A stretch of DNA of 64,000 nucleotides from Nostoc sp. CHAB 5836 (GTDB taxonomy: Bacteria; Cyanobacteriota; Cyanobacteriia; Cyanobacteriales; Nostocaceae), in NCBI RefSeq assembly GCF_020829445.1, contig NZ_JAIVFV010000016.1:1-64000 (forward strand), given 5' to 3'. A program made the position numbers and the translations under genes. Shown here piece after piece: positions 26,624 through 35,616 of this stretch; position 1 is the stretch's first letter; each line of letters starts with the position of its first letter. The notes beneath the pieces are model-generated. The model was not told the origin of the DNA. It was given only the letters and a program-made list of their open reading frames with translations, and did not search any database.

Positions 26624-28060
26624 GTGAGGAAGTCTGTGACCATTCAAAGAAGTTCGGCGGAAGAAAACCAGTCGGGAAAAGCCTCAAAGCTCAATACAAA
26701 AATTTCCCAGAACTCGAAATCAGGACGTTGGCTGTGGTTTTGGGTAGGTATGAGCGGTATTGCGATGGTGTCAGCAACTGCGGGAGCGCTTTTGGCGGTG
26801 TCTTTGACCAGTACGCCTTTGCAACAAGCCCAGTTAAGTCCACAAGAAGAGGCGGTCTTTGATAGCGATCGCATTTCTGGAGGTGTGCTGCGATTTTCAG
26901 AATTAACTCGCCCGGTGAATCTCTTGGTGATGGGGATGAGCGTACTTCCGCCAGATATCCAAAACCCTCCTGAAGAAACTAAAAATCTGAGATACCTACC
27001 TCAAGTAAACTCCTTTGATGGTCTTTCCGATGTGATGCTCTTGGTCAAATTTGATCCAGAGACGAAAAAAATAAATATGCTCTCCATTCCCAGAGATACC
27101 CGCACACAAATAGAAGGGTATGGAGTGAAAAAAATTAATTCTGCCAATATGGAGGGTGGGCCAGCTTTAACTGCCAAAACCGTTAGTAATCTCTTAGGTG
27201 GGGCGGGAATTGATCGCTATGTCCGAATTAATGTTTTGGGAGTTGGTAAGCTGATTGATGCTTTAGGTGGGGTAACAGTTTACGTCCCCAAAGATATGAA
27301 ATACCAAGATGATTCTCAGCATTTGTACATCAATTTAAAGGCGGGTAAGCAGCATCTCAACGGCGATCAAACACTGCAATTGCTGCGGTTTCGCCATGAT
27401 GAACTGGGTGATATTGGTCGAATTCAGCGCCAGCAAATGGTTATGCGTGCTTTGATGGATCAAACACTCAATCCAGCTACTGTTGCTCAATTGCCTAAAG
27501 TTCTGGATGTAGTGAAAGACCACATTGATACTAACTTGACTGTTGAAGAGTTAGTGGCGTTGATGGGTTTTGGAGTGCGGACAAATCGCTCTAATATGCA
27601 AATGTTAATGCTGCCAGGTCGCTTTAGCGAGAAGAGTGAGTATGATGCTAGCTATTGGTTGCCTAATAAAGATGGTATTGCGAAACTAATGAGCCAACAC
27701 TTTGGTTTGGAGTCAGAACAGGAACAGCTTGCAACTACAACTGACCCAAGCTCTTTGCGTGTAGCAATTCAAGATAGTACAGGTGGCGATCGCTCTAACC
27801 TCCGACCATTAATTAGAGCTTTGGAAAAATCTGGATATCGCAACATCTATGTGGCCAAAGCATGGGGTGAACCTCTAGAGGTAACTCACATTGTCGCCCA
27901 ACAAGGAGATGGTGACAGTGCCGAATCAATTCGCAACACTTTGGGATTTGGCGAAGTCCGCGTGGAAAGTACTGGCAATCTTGGCTCAGATATCAGTATC
28001 CAAGTAGGTCAGGATTGGTTGCAAGAAAAATCTATTTTAGAGAAGTCGGGGACGAAATAA
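26624..28060 (+). CDS. LytR-CpsA-Psr (LCP) family protein
   Basis: 478 residues. A single membrane helix near 40-62 leaves the rest outside the cytoplasm. The LCP catalytic domain covers about 95-300, with GLSDVMLLVKFDPETKK, MLSIPRDTR, KINSANMEGGP, LRFRHDELGDIGRIQRQQ and the Arg/Asp residues that bind a polyprenyl pyrophosphate. A LytR_C domain is at about 380-465 (SLRVAIQDSTG). LCP enzymes attach glycopolymers from undecaprenyl carriers to peptidoglycan. The frame starts with a GTG at 26624 preceded by TGAGTAAGTGTGAGG; no ATG is suitable before residue 40. Single gene. Confidence 0.9.
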   Translation: MRKSVTIQRSSAEENQSGKASKLNTKISQNSKSGRWLWFWVGMSGIAMVSATAGALLAVSLTSTPLQQAQLSPQEEAVFDSDRISGGVLRFSELTRPVNLLVMGMSVLPPDIQNPPEETKNLRYLPQVNSFDGLSDVMLLVKFDPETKKINMLSIPRDTRTQIEGYGVKKINSANMEGGPALTAKTVSNLLGGAGIDRYVRINVLGVGKLIDALGGVTVYVPKDMKYQDDSQHLYINLKAGKQHLNGDQTLQLLRFRHDELGDIGRIQRQQMVMRALMDQTLNPATVAQLPKVLDVVKDHIDTNLTVEELVALMGFGVRTNRSNMQMLMLPGRFSEKSEYDASYWLPNKDGIAKLMSQHFGLESEQEQLATTTDPSSLRVAIQDSTGGDRSNLRPLIRALEKSGYRNIYVAKAWGEPLEVTHIVAQQGDGDSAESIRNTLGFGEVRVESTGNLGSDISIQVGQDWLQEKSILEKSGTK

Positions 28061-28241
28061 TTCGTAATTAATTACGAATTACAGACCTTCAAAGAAAAAA
28101 TATCCCAAAACTGACGAAAAACCTCTCTATTTCTGTTGTCTCTGTGTTCTCTGCGACTCTGTGGTTCGTTTATTTAGATCAGGACTTATGCAAAAATTAC
28201 CAAAAAGCGTCTGGTAGAGAAGAATGCGTAAGTCCTATGGA

Positions 28242-29288
28242 TCAACACGCTAACTGGCTGAGTTCTTGGAGTTTAGCTTTTACCACACCATTGGTTAATA
28301 ATTCTTCTGCCTTAGCTAAACCCTCTAACATATCTGGACAAATACCACTCCGCCATAGATAAAATCCGCCATTCCACAAGGCTGTTTGCATCAATTCACT
28401 TGGTTTACCTGCCAAAACCTCTTGAATATTCGTCACCAGTTCTTCAGTAGTTCCAAGGGGTACGTTCTTGGTAGTAAAGCCGTAATCACGCGGTACGAGG
28501 TGTAATCGTTCTACCTCTTGGGATGCTACAGATGAAGATAAGCTGATGATTGCAGTGCGATCGCGCGGTAAGTCACAACTACCTTCCAATCCTTTCACTA
28601 ATGTAAATTTTGTGACTCCTCGCAGCCCTAAAGCTATCTGAAACATTCCTTCTGTCGGCGGATGGACAAACCCAGCAATTACATGAGCATCCCCAGCATA
28701 AGGACACCAAATTAGCTCCATTGTCGCTAAGGGCGGACGTTTGCCGAGTTGATCGCGGTATTCCCAAATACTTTTAGTTAAGGGAAAATGCTGAGGTAGA
28801 TAAATAAAGCCGATTCCCGTTTGCTCAAATACCTGCTGGGTTTTTGCTAGTGGTAGGTTAGTCCAATGGACTCCTAAACCTTGCCAAATATCTATCAGGG
28901 GTAAGCCGTACTTTGTTGGTAGGCGATCGCCTCCGTGCATGATCACTGGTTGTCCCACTGCGGCGAGTAGTAAAGCGGTTACGGGACTAATTGGTGCTGT
29001 GCGGCTTCTGCCATCATAGGGGATGCCAAGAGCGATCGCTGGTCGCTCAGAGGCTATTGGTTGCAGTTTTGGCCCCAGTTCATGATATGCATCTAACATT
29101 CCGGCTAACTCTTCACCCGTGGGCCGCTTGATTCGATGAGCAATCAAAAACGCTCCGATTTGGGCTGGTGTCGCTTCAGCTAGGAGCATCATTTTGGTCG
29201 CGGTGGCTGCTTCAATACGAGTTAAATTCTCGGCTGTGTGGTTTCCACTGCCTACTTTTTGCAGGAATTCCCGAAATAGATTGCTCAT
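28242..29288 (-). CDS. TrpD2-like protein (anthranilate phosphoribosyltransferase family)
   Basis: 348 residues with the helical N-terminal domain and alpha/beta body of the TrpD superfamily: TPAQIGAFLIAHRIKRPTGE, then PYDGRSRTAPISPVTALLLA and VIMHGGDRLPTKYG. The motif GGDRLPTK stands at the place of the phosphate-binding GNRxxS/T region, so it is probably not a tryptophan enzyme; E. coli YbiB of this type binds nucleic acid. Cyanobacteria carry it beside true trpD. ATG 29288. No trp genes lie nearby. The exact role is unknown. Confidence 0.85.
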   Translation of the reverse strand: MSNLFREFLQKVGSGNHTAENLTRIEAATATKMMLLAEATPAQIGAFLIAHRIKRPTGEELAGMLDAYHELGPKLQPIASERPAIALGIPYDGRSRTAPISPVTALLLAAVGQPVIMHGGDRLPTKYGLPLIDIWQGLGVHWTNLPLAKTQQVFEQTGIGFIYLPQHFPLTKSIWEYRDQLGKRPPLATMELIWCPYAGDAHVIAGFVHPPTEGMFQIALGLRGVTKFTLVKGLEGSCDLPRDRTAIISLSSSVASQEVERLHLVPRDYGFTTKNVPLGTTEELVTNIQEVLAGKPSELMQTALWNGGFYLWRSGICPDMLEGLAKAEELLTNGVVKAKLQELSQLAC

Positions 29289-29377
29289 TTGTCCTTTGTG
29301 AATAAACGAATTTTAGAATTTAAACGCAAAGGAGCGCAGAGGTACGCAGAGAATATTCATACAAAATCAGCTTTTTG

Positions 29378-29613
29378 CTATACGACATATACCGTGAAGT
29401 TGACTAGGTTATCTTGACCGAATCTCACTGAATCAGCGTTCATGAGGCGATATTGCATACCTGGAGTGAGAGAGTTGTTGTTTAAATAAATACCATTTGT
29501 ACTCATGTCAACAATCATGTATGCATTTGTAGAACCACCAGGCAGGCGGTTGCTGTCTTTAGGGTACACTACAAAAATAGGGTATCTCAGAGGGTAGCTT
29601 TGGAAAGTTGTGA
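29378..29613 (-). pseudogene. FHA domain protein, 5' end deleted
   Basis: The minus-strand frame reads FQSYPLRYPIFVVYPK, then STNAYMIVDMSTNGIYLNNN and VRFGQDNLVNFTVYV before the stop. STNGIYLNN is the conserved core of FHA domains, which bind phosphothreonine. A TAG interrupts the frame around 29618, and only a GTG at 29569 could start it, which would remove the first half of the domain. It therefore looks like the last 78 codons of a longer gene. It meets the equally headless GNAT gene head to head at about 29615. Confidence 0.6.
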
Positions 29614-29618
29614 CAACA

Positions 29619-30048
29619 ACCTATTGAACATCAACACCTGAAAGAATGCGCGGACTTGTTTGTTTCAGTTTTTCGTAATCCTCCTTGGAATGAAAACTGG
29701 GAGATTGAATCAGCTTTGAACAGATTGAAAGATTTTTATAATATGCCTTACTCACATAGTATTGTTGCAATCTTAGAGGATAGAATTGTCGGTTTTGCTA
29801 TTGGTTATATTGAAATATGGTTTCAAGGTAAAAGCTTTTACCTGAAGGAAATGTGTATTGATTCCACTAGGCAACGAAGCGGAATTGGCACGAAAATTAT
29901 GGATGTACTTTCCCAAAATTTAGTGAGTCAAAATGTCAATAAGATTTATCTATTGACAGCACGGGATAGTCCAGCCTCAGCGTTCTATGATCAGTGTGGG
30001 TTTTGTTATAACTCCAAAATAATTATGATGTCAAAAACAGTGCAATAG
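29619..30048 (+). pseudogene. GNAT-family acetyltransferase, 5' end deleted
   Basis: The longest frame with a start (TTG 29656) gives 130 residues. Family-like sequence begins earlier, at about 29619 (IEHQHLKECADLFVSVFRNP), just after an in-frame TGA. FYLKEMCIDSTRQRSGIGTK contains the acetyl-CoA loop (Q/RxxGxG/A), and FYDQCGF is the usual C-terminal motif. GNAT enzymes move acetyl from acetyl-CoA to amines. About the first 10 residues and the start codon appear to be lost. It may be translated from the TTG as a shortened protein, so pseudogene is a judgement. Confidence 0.65.
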
Positions 30049-30338
30049 CCAATGTTGAGTAAGGAACTTTCGCCGTTGTAGAGTGGTGGCTAGTACCGCA
30101 AGGCAAAATTAAAAATTAAAAGGGTAGGTGAGAGGCTAATACTGCGCAGGTTTTGGCAAAAAAATAAAAAATGTGTAGGTTGGGGAGCCACTGCGCCCTT
30201 GCGGTTAAGAGACTTGTTCGCTTTTAGCGTTCCCGCAGGGTAGCACGTGGCGTTTGAGGAACAAAACCGAACGGAAGAGCGGGGTTTGTTGGGTAACGCA
30301 AAAGCTCAACCCAACCTACAAATATTAAAAACCTAAAC
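30049..30338. repeat. Repeat debris downstream of the GNAT gene
   Basis: Holds a broken copy of the GGTTGGG / CAACCCAACCTA element (30176-30320), interrupted by a piece with the CTTCCCGCAGGGTA-type repeat sequence. No gene. Confidence 0.55.
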
Positions 30339-30453
30339 CAATACGCTTGGGTTAAGGATTTTCTGGAGAACCATAGGCCCGTAGAGACGTTGCATTGCAA
30401 CGTCTCTACACTGTCCACTGGACAAGGGTTTTAGTCTTATCTGAACTGTATTG
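30339..30453. repeat. CAATACGCTTGGGTTA element, variant holding a GTAGAGACG hairpin
   Basis: Left end CAATACGCTTGGGTTAAGG, right end CTGAACTGTATTG. Its middle is the palindrome GTAGAGACGTTGCA / TGCAACGTCTCTAC (30379-30408) of another family, so one repeat again sits in another. From 30454 to 30655 nothing is recognised. Confidence 0.6.
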
Positions 30454-30655
30454 GGTTATAAACCGCGTCTACACAAACAAAACCGACCCCCGTGGGTTTC
30501 AAAACCCTGATTTGACCTTAGTCCGCTTTGCCTGTATAGCCGCGAATTCCATTCGCCAAGGCTTAAGTTGACACGTATGAGCATTGCTGTGCCCGTACCG
30601 GGTGGTCTATTTACCTGAAAATAGCTGTAATAAAAAAGTACTAATGTAATTGTGA

Positions 30656-31045
30656 CTACTTAATAATCACCTTACCACCAGCTTCTTCGATGCGCTTCTT
30701 AGCATCTTCAGCAGCATCCTTAGCAATACCTTCTTTAACTGCCTTGGGCGCAGCTTCTACCAAGTCTTTAGCTTCTTTCAGACCCAAACCGGTCAATTCC
30801 CGGACAATCTTCAGCACGGCAATCTTCTTATCAGCTGGAACTGATTCGAGAATCACTTCAAACTCAGTTTGCTCAACGGCTTCTTCAGCCGGAGCCGCCG
30901 CCGCACCAGCCATCATCATCATACCACCAACGGGTGCAGCAGCACTTACGCCAAAAGCTTCTTCAATTTGCTTGACTAACTCAGAAGCTTCCAGCAAAGA
31001 AAGGGTTTTTAGTTGTTCTAAAATTTGATCGGTTGCAGCAGACAT
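30656..31045 (-). CDS. rplL: 50S ribosomal protein L7/L12
   Basis: 129 residues. N-terminal dimerisation helices ([20 protein letters not shown]), an Ala/Gly-rich hinge with four Met in a row, and the C-terminal globular domain ([35 protein letters not shown]). L12 dimers bind L10 and form the stalk that recruits translation factors. It is the last gene of the secE-nusG-rplK-rplA-rplJ-rplL run, 85 bases after rplJ. ATG 31045 has a good Shine-Dalgarno (AGGAG) upstream. Confidence 0.98.
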   Translation of the reverse strand: MSAATDQILEQLKTLSLLEASELVKQIEEAFGVSAAAPVGGMMMMAGAAAAPAEEAVEQTEFEVILESVPADKKIAVLKIVRELTGLGLKEAKDLVEAAPKAVKEGIAKDAAEDAKKRIEEAGGKVIIK

Positions 31046-31130
31046 TGATATAACTCCTGTAATTTTGATTATTTATTTGTCATTAGTCATTAGTCATTAG
31101 CTTTTGACTTTTGACTGATGAACACCAAGT

Positions 31131-31745
31131 CTATTCAGCAGCAGTTTCTGTGCTGCTATCAGCTTCAGCAGTGCTTTCGCTGCTGCTATCTTCGACAGCA
31201 GAGGTTTTGGTGCTACCACCACTTTGCTCTTGGTCGGCCACAGCCTGCAAAGCACGAGCCAGTGAACCAGGAACTTCGTTGATACCCACAGCAATCTTGG
31301 TAGCTAAGGCGTTGATAGCTCCAGCAATTTGGGCGATGAGTTGTTCCTTAGATGGCAAATCTCCCAGTACCTTGACATCCGGTTCTTTAAGTAGACGACC
31401 TTCCAGTACACCACCACGAAGTTCTGTCTTCTTGGTAACTTTTTGGAATTCTTGGTACGCCTTAATTGCCGATGAAAAATCTTCTTTTACCAGCAAAAAA
31501 GCGGAAGAACCATTGAGCAATTCCGACAAAGGCTCCCATTTTGCATCATCTTTAATGGCAATGCCCATTAGGGTGTTCTTTGTCACCTTACAAACAGTGC
31601 CACTGGGACGCAGCCGCCGCCGTAAGTCTGTGATTTCCGAAACTGTTAGCCCCTGATAGTCAATTACCAGTGCCAGAGTTGACTCACTCAAAGTTTCTTT
31701 GAGGTCAGCTACTATCTCTTTTTTATTTTCTAGTGTTCTACCCAT
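31131..31745 (-). CDS. rplJ: 50S ribosomal protein L10
   Basis: 204 residues: the standard L10 core ([55 protein letters not shown]) plus an acidic Ser/Thr/Glu tail of about 30 residues that many cyanobacterial L10 proteins have. L10 anchors L7/L12 to the ribosome and represses its own operon by binding the leader. GGAGGTGAG lies just before ATG 31745. The L10 leader region is directly upstream. Confidence 0.98.
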   Translation of the reverse strand: MGRTLENKKEIVADLKETLSESTLALVIDYQGLTVSEITDLRRRLRPSGTVCKVTKNTLMGIAIKDDAKWEPLSELLNGSSAFLLVKEDFSSAIKAYQEFQKVTKKTELRGGVLEGRLLKEPDVKVLGDLPSKEQLIAQIAGAINALATKIAVGINEVPGSLARALQAVADQEQSGGSTKTSAVEDSSSESTAEADSSTETAAE

Positions 31746-31749
31746 TCCA

Positions 31750-31960
31750 ATCTCACCTCCTTAAAATAATCGGTGAAGTGCCCTACTTGTGCGTTTTTTC
31801 TAAACCTGAACCCAAACAACAAACCCCAGCTAATTTAGCCGGGGTTGAGTATTAAAACTCCCGATGCCATAGTTATCACACCTTTGTAGGCGGTAATTCT
31901 GACAATTAGAGTTTTAACCTCGGCAGGGTATTTGAGCTATTAGCACCTGCTGTCTCCGGC
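31750..31960 (-). promoter_or_regulatory. L10 leader (autoregulatory mRNA structure of rplJL)
   Basis: On the minus strand the leader contains GGAGACAGCAGGTGCTAATA, then AAATACCCTGCCGAGGTT, the conserved pairing arms of L10 leaders, followed by the hairpin AACCCCGGCTAAAT / TTAGCTGGGGTT (31822-31846) and a T-rich stretch that can act as an attenuator. In the known model, L10-(L12) binding to this leader lowers rplJL expression. I identified it by position and motif, not by a covariance search. Confidence 0.75.
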
Positions 31961-31968
31961 TTTGCCTA

Positions 31969-32123
31969 TTTAATTTAAAGTTAGGAGTGAGTAGTTAGGA
32001 GTTAGAAGTTTTATTCTTAACTCCTAACTTATAACTCATAACTCTTTTAATTTAAAGTTAGGAGTGAGTAGTTAGGAGTTAGAAGTTTTATTCTTAACTC
32101 CTAACTTATAACTCATAACTCTT
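31969..32123. repeat. 77 bp perfect tandem duplication
   Basis: The unit starting TTTAATTTAAAGTTAGGAG and ending AACTCATAACTC occurs twice, head to tail, with a period of 77. Each unit also holds an inverted pair (GTTAGGAGTT / AACTCCTAAC). It lies between rplA and the L10 leader. Confidence 0.9.
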
Positions 32124-32124
32124 A

Positions 32125-32838
32125 TTAACTTGCTTCGCTCAGTTTTAAATCTCGTAGAGCGCTGATATCAATTTTAATCGATGGCCCCATTGTGGCTGAC
32201 ACATAAAATGTGCGCCAATAACGACCTTTAGCTCCCGAAGGACGATTACGGTCAATCGTCTCCTGCAATGCCTTCAGGTTGACTAACAAATCTTCAGGCG
32301 AGAAGGTTGCCTTACCAAACATAACATGGACAATACCAGTTCGGTCAGCTCGGAATTCTAATTTACCAGCTTTGAATTCTGCGATCGCACTTCCTAAATC
32401 AAATGTTACAGTTCCACCCTTGGGCGATGGCATTAAACCACGCGGCCCAAGCAACTTACCCAGCTTTGCCACTTGTGGCATCACATCTGGTGTGGCAATC
32501 AGCTTGTCAAAATCCATTCTACCTTTCTGGATTTCGTCAATCAGTTCTTCTGAACCTACTATATCAGCACCAGCGTTGCTGGCTTCGTTTACCTTTTCGC
32601 CTCTGGCTATCACCGCCACCCGGACGATTTGTCCTGTACCTTTGGGCAGTGCTACCGTTGTCCGCAACTGTTGGTCTGTATACTTGGGGTCAATTCCCAA
32701 CCGGATATGCGCTTCCGCCGCTTCGGTAAATTTAGCTGTTGCTGTGTCTTTGAGAAGGGCTAAAGCCTCTAGGGGATGATAGTCCTTATCTTCTACTTTT
32801 GCTTGCAGTCCCTGCAAACGACGCGATATTTTTGGCAT
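32125..32838 (-). CDS. rplA: 50S ribosomal protein L1
   Basis: 237 residues. Starts [20 protein letters not shown]; the frame is open further to 32886, but AGGAG sits a few bases before ATG 32838. The family core is clear: [34 protein letters not shown] and [21 protein letters not shown]1 forms the mobile stalk near the E site. It follows rplK by about 145 bases that contain ACTCATA repeats and a truncated AT-rich repeat. Confidence 0.98.
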   Translation of the reverse strand: MPKISRRLQGLQAKVEDKDYHPLEALALLKDTATAKFTEAAEAHIRLGIDPKYTDQQLRTTVALPKGTGQIVRVAVIARGEKVNEASNAGADIVGSEELIDEIQKGRMDFDKLIATPDVMPQVAKLGKLLGPRGLMPSPKGGTVTFDLGSAIAEFKAGKLEFRADRTGIVHVMFGKATFSPEDLLVNLKALQETIDRNRPSGAKGRYWRTFYVSATMGPSIKIDISALRDLKLSEAS

Positions 32839-32983
32839 TTTATTCTCCTGGGGTAATTCCGAAGCTTCGCCTCTCCCCCGATACAATTTTGGATTTTAGA
32901 TTTTGGAGTAGGAAGTTAGGAGTGGGGAATGACGAGTTACTAATTAAAAACTCATAACTCATAACTCATAACTCATAACTTTT

Positions 32984-33409
32984 TTAGTCTGTGACTGTTA
33001 TGCCCATATTTTTAGCTGTTCCTGCCACAATCTTCATTGCCGCGTCGATGTCGTTGGCATTAAGGTCGGGGAGTTTCGTTTGGGCTATTTCTTGCAATTG
33101 TGCTTTAGTAATTGACCCAACCTTCTTTTTGTTGGGTTCATTGGAGCCTTTTTCAACTTTCGCCGCCTTCCGAATCAGCACTGATGCGGGTGGCGTCTTG
33201 AGTACAAATGTAAAACTCCGGTCTTCAAAAACCGAAATTTCTACAGGTATCACCATTCCAGCTTGGTCTGCTGTTTTGGCGTTGTACTCTTTACAAAACA
33301 TCATGATGTTGACACCATGTTGACCCAAGGCGGGCCCAACTGGCGGTGCTGGGTTGGCTTTTCCAGCATTCAAGGCCAGTTTAATGACCGCCACTACTTT
33401 CTTCGCCAT
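32984..33409 (-). CDS. rplK: 50S ribosomal protein L11
   Basis: 141 residues, the normal length. [20 protein letters not shown] and [20 protein letters not shown] form the N-terminal domain bound by thiopeptides; the C-terminal domain includes [20 protein letters not shown] and binds 23S rRNA. It starts 6 bases after the nusG stop, so the two are translated from one message. Confidence 0.98.
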   Translation of the reverse strand: MAKKVVAVIKLALNAGKANPAPPVGPALGQHGVNIMMFCKEYNAKTADQAGMVIPVEISVFEDRSFTFVLKTPPASVLIRKAAKVEKGSNEPNKKKVGSITKAQLQEIAQTKLPDLNANDIDAAMKIVAGTAKNMGITVTD

Positions 33410-33415
33410 TTGTAT

Positions 33416-34057
33416 TTAGCTCTGTTTCTCTACCTGATTAAATTCCAATTCTACTGGTGTATCCCTGCCGAAAATCGAGAGCAAGGCTTTAAGTTTACTC
33501 CGTTCTGGGGAGACTTCAATCACCTCACCTTCAAAGTCTTTAAATGGGCCAGAAAGCACCATTATCTTATCACCAGTAGCCATGTCAATTTTGACAACAG
33601 CTTCTTGTTCGCTGGTTTGTTTGAATATACGTTCAACTTCTGAAGAACTTAGTGGTATGGGGTTGACATGACCTCGACCCTTACTGCTACCACGTTTTTG
33701 TTCTGAACCGACAAAGTTGATTACATGAGAGGTGTTGCGTACCACCTGCCAGGTATCATCGTCCATCATCATCCGCACCAGCACATAGCCAGGGAAAACT
33801 TTTTCTTCTGTATGCTGGCGACTACCATCTTTGCGGATTTTCACCGATGGCGTTTGCGGAATTTCTACCTGCACAATTTTGTCAGCGACATCAAAAGTTT
33901 GAATGCGTTGCTCTAAGTTAGTTTTTACCCGCTTTTCACAGCCTGAGGCTACTTGCACTGCATACCAGCGTGCTTCTTTTGACGCTGTTTCTGCTGTTTC
34001 TGCTGTTTCCTCCGACTGCAAGATTGAGTTGCGCGGTTCGTCTGTTGCGAAAGTCAT
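33416..34057 (-). CDS. nusG: Transcription termination/antitermination protein NusG
   Basis: 213 residues. The first 28 are a variable Glu/Thr/Ala-rich extension; the NGN domain follows (ARWYAVQVASGCEKRVKTNL, then EKVFPGYVLVRMMMDD), and the KOW domain is at the end (MVLSGPFKDFEGEVIEVSPE). NusG binds RNA polymerase and couples it to Rho or the ribosome. Its ATG overlaps the secE stop codon by one base (TGATG), so translation is coupled. Confidence 0.97.
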   Translation of the reverse strand: MTFATDEPRNSILQSEETAETAETASKEARWYAVQVASGCEKRVKTNLEQRIQTFDVADKIVQVEIPQTPSVKIRKDGSRQHTEEKVFPGYVLVRMMMDDDTWQVVRNTSHVINFVGSEQKRGSSKGRGHVNPIPLSSSEVERIFKQTSEQEAVVKIDMATGDKIMVLSGPFKDFEGEVIEVSPERSKLKALLSIFGRDTPVELEFNQVEKQS

Positions 34058-34278
34058 CAGAACACCTGTTTAGCTGCCCAAGCAAACAATCCATCGACCA
34101 AGTATATCAAAGATGCGGAGAGCGCCACCATTAACAACACAGCAGCGGATTCGCTCACTATTTGTTGGCGACTGGGCCAAACTACTTTTTCAAGTTCTTC
34201 TTTAATTCCCTGGATGAAGTTGCCAAAGCTAAACCCATTTGTGGTTTCTGGCAATTCTGCTTCACTTTTTTTGGCCAC
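34057..34278 (-). CDS. secE: Preprotein translocase subunit SecE
   Basis: 73 residues: a short cytosolic part with the conserved GIKEELEKVVWPSRQQI amphipathic region and one membrane helix (AAVLLMVALSASLIYLVDGL). SecE clamps SecY in the translocon. First protein gene of the run; its stop overlaps the nusG start. Confidence 0.96.
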   Translation of the reverse strand: MAKKSEAELPETTNGFSFGNFIQGIKEELEKVVWPSRQQIVSESAAVLLMVALSASLIYLVDGLFAWAAKQVF

Positions 34279-34502
34279 GACCGTTTATCCCCCTTTGTCA
34301 CTCAATTTTGGATTTAGGATTTTAGATTCACCCCATGCTTTAAGGCAAAGGCATTCAACTTTGGATTTTGGGTTGTCCATTTTTAGATTTTTTGTCAATC
34401 CAAAACCTAAAATTTCAAATCTAAAATTTGTTCGTCCAGATTTGCCGTTTCGACTCTATTTCACTTACTGGAAGCAAAACAACTGCAAACTCAATAAATT
34501 TA

Positions 34503-34554
34503 CCCGAAATATTAGCGCTAACTGCTATGTTAGCAGCTGCGTAATTATTTCGGG
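34503..34554. other. Large hairpin between tRNA-Trp and secE
   Basis: CCCGAAATATTAGCGC and GCGTAATTATTTCGGG form a long, nearly perfect stem around CTGCTATGTTAGCAG. A T-rich run (CTTTGTTTTTT) follows on the plus strand only, so on the minus strand, where the genes are, it is more likely an RNA-processing or pausing structure than a simple terminator. Confidence 0.5.
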
Positions 34555-34574
34555 CTTTGTTTTTTGCTCTTGAG

Positions 34575-34647
34575 CGCGCCCTGGAGGACTTGAACCCCCG
34601 ACATCAGGTTTTGGAGACCTGCGTTCTACCAACTGAACTAAGAGCGC
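34575..34647 (-). tRNA. trnW: tRNA-Trp (CCA)
   Basis: On the minus strand: acceptor GCGCTCT pairs with AGGGCGC, D arm AGTTCAGTTGGTAGAAC, anticodon arm CAGGTCTCCAAAACCTG with anticodon CCA, and T arm GGGGGTTCAAGTCCTCC. 73 bases to the discriminator G, with CCA not encoded. tRNA-Trp directly upstream of secE-nusG is the arrangement found in many bacteria. Confidence 0.97.
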
Positions 34648-34782
34648 ACAAGCTGTTTTTGATTCAGTGATTGCGCTGAACTAAATTTCAGTTTAACGCA
34701 ATATGCGATCTATATCATACCTCAATTTTGTCTGGGAAACAAGTCAGCGGCAGATGCCGCTTGAAGAAAAGAGATTTCTCCC

Positions 34783-35060
34783 TTGACACTCTCCGACCAC
34801 TAGGATGAGGAGATTCTTAAGACCTCACAGTCTTAATATCCTGTATAAACAGGTTCCCAGGCTCACCACGTTTGCCCGGTAGGGCGTAGTGATATCTCCT
34901 CAAGGTTTTTCAGGCGTAGACTTTCCCCCAGTCCGGGGGTAGGTTTTTAAATCTTGTACTGATTAAACCATCCTAACATGGTTGAGTCCTTTAGGACTCA
35001 ATTAGCCTTCATCACCCAGCCTGAAGTACGGAATACGCAACTACGTTGCTGTTCCTCAAG
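34783..35060 (-). ncRNA. Probable remnant of an IS605/IS607-type right end (omega-RNA-like)
   Basis: On the minus strand the stretch carries GAGTCCTAAAGGACTC (hairpin), CCTACCCCCGGACTGGGGG (hairpin), GAGGAGATATCACTACGCCC, GGATATTAAGACTGTGAGG, TCTTAAGAATCTCCTC and an ending AGTGGTCGGAGAGTGTCAAG. Endings in ...GAGTGTCAA after a stem, and such a G/C-rich structured lead-in, are typical of the right ends of cyanobacterial TnpB elements, where the guide RNA is made. No TnpB frame remains. Judged from pattern memory; it could be another structured RNA. Confidence 0.4.
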
Positions 35061-35099
35061 GGTTTTCGGCATATCTTGTATAAATGATTGAAGGATGAA

Positions 35100-35462
35100 T
35101 CACAAAGGGCGGTCAAACCGTTGCTTGATCCGGGTTGCCTTACCTACGCGATCGCGGAGATAGTACAGTTTAGCACGGCGTACCTTACCACGACGTAATA
35201 CTTTGATGCTGTCAATCCGGGGAGAATGCAACAGAAATACTCGCTCAACGCCCACACCTTGGAAAACCTTACGGACTGTAATAGTTTCGTTGATACCACC
35301 ATTGCGCATGGCAATCACTACTCCCTCGTAGGGTTGTACGCGGTATTTTTCGCCTTCCTTGATTTTTACTCCCACTTTTACGGTGTCGCCCACATAAATG
35401 TCGGGCAAATTCGATTTTATGTGTTCCGCTTCAATGGAGCGGATAATCTCTTGAGCGTTCAT
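35100..35462 (-). CDS. rplS: 50S ribosomal protein L19
   Basis: 120 residues. [20 protein letters not shown], the [19 protein letters not shown] beta core, then [33 protein letters not shown] and [21 protein letters not shown]19 sits at the 30S-50S interface. It is the first gene of this minus-strand run, upstream of tRNA-Trp with a 450-base gap that holds the element remnant at 34783-35060. Confidence 0.98.
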   Translation of the reverse strand: MNAQEIIRSIEAEHIKSNLPDIYVGDTVKVGVKIKEGEKYRVQPYEGVVIAMRNGGINETITVRKVFQGVGVERVFLLHSPRIDSIKVLRRGKVRRAKLYYLRDRVGKATRIKQRFDRPL

Positions 35463-35616
35463 AGTCTTTTTGTCTGCTTAAAAAAAACTCACAATCATCA
35501 ATCATAAATCGATAATCCTATTTCAGTCTACCTATTTGGAGATTGATAATTTTACTGATACAACAGCCTAGAGATCAAAGCTATATTGCAGAATGCTGTA
35601 CCACTGGGAGAAATTT

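Noticed and set aside
28242-29288. True anthranilate phosphoribosyltransferase (trpD)
   Set aside because: The substrate-binding motifs differ from trpD and no other trp gene is near, so the TrpD2-like label is safer.
30656-34278. Plus-strand reading frames over the ribosomal genes
   Set aside because: They are antisense shadows of highly conserved genes.
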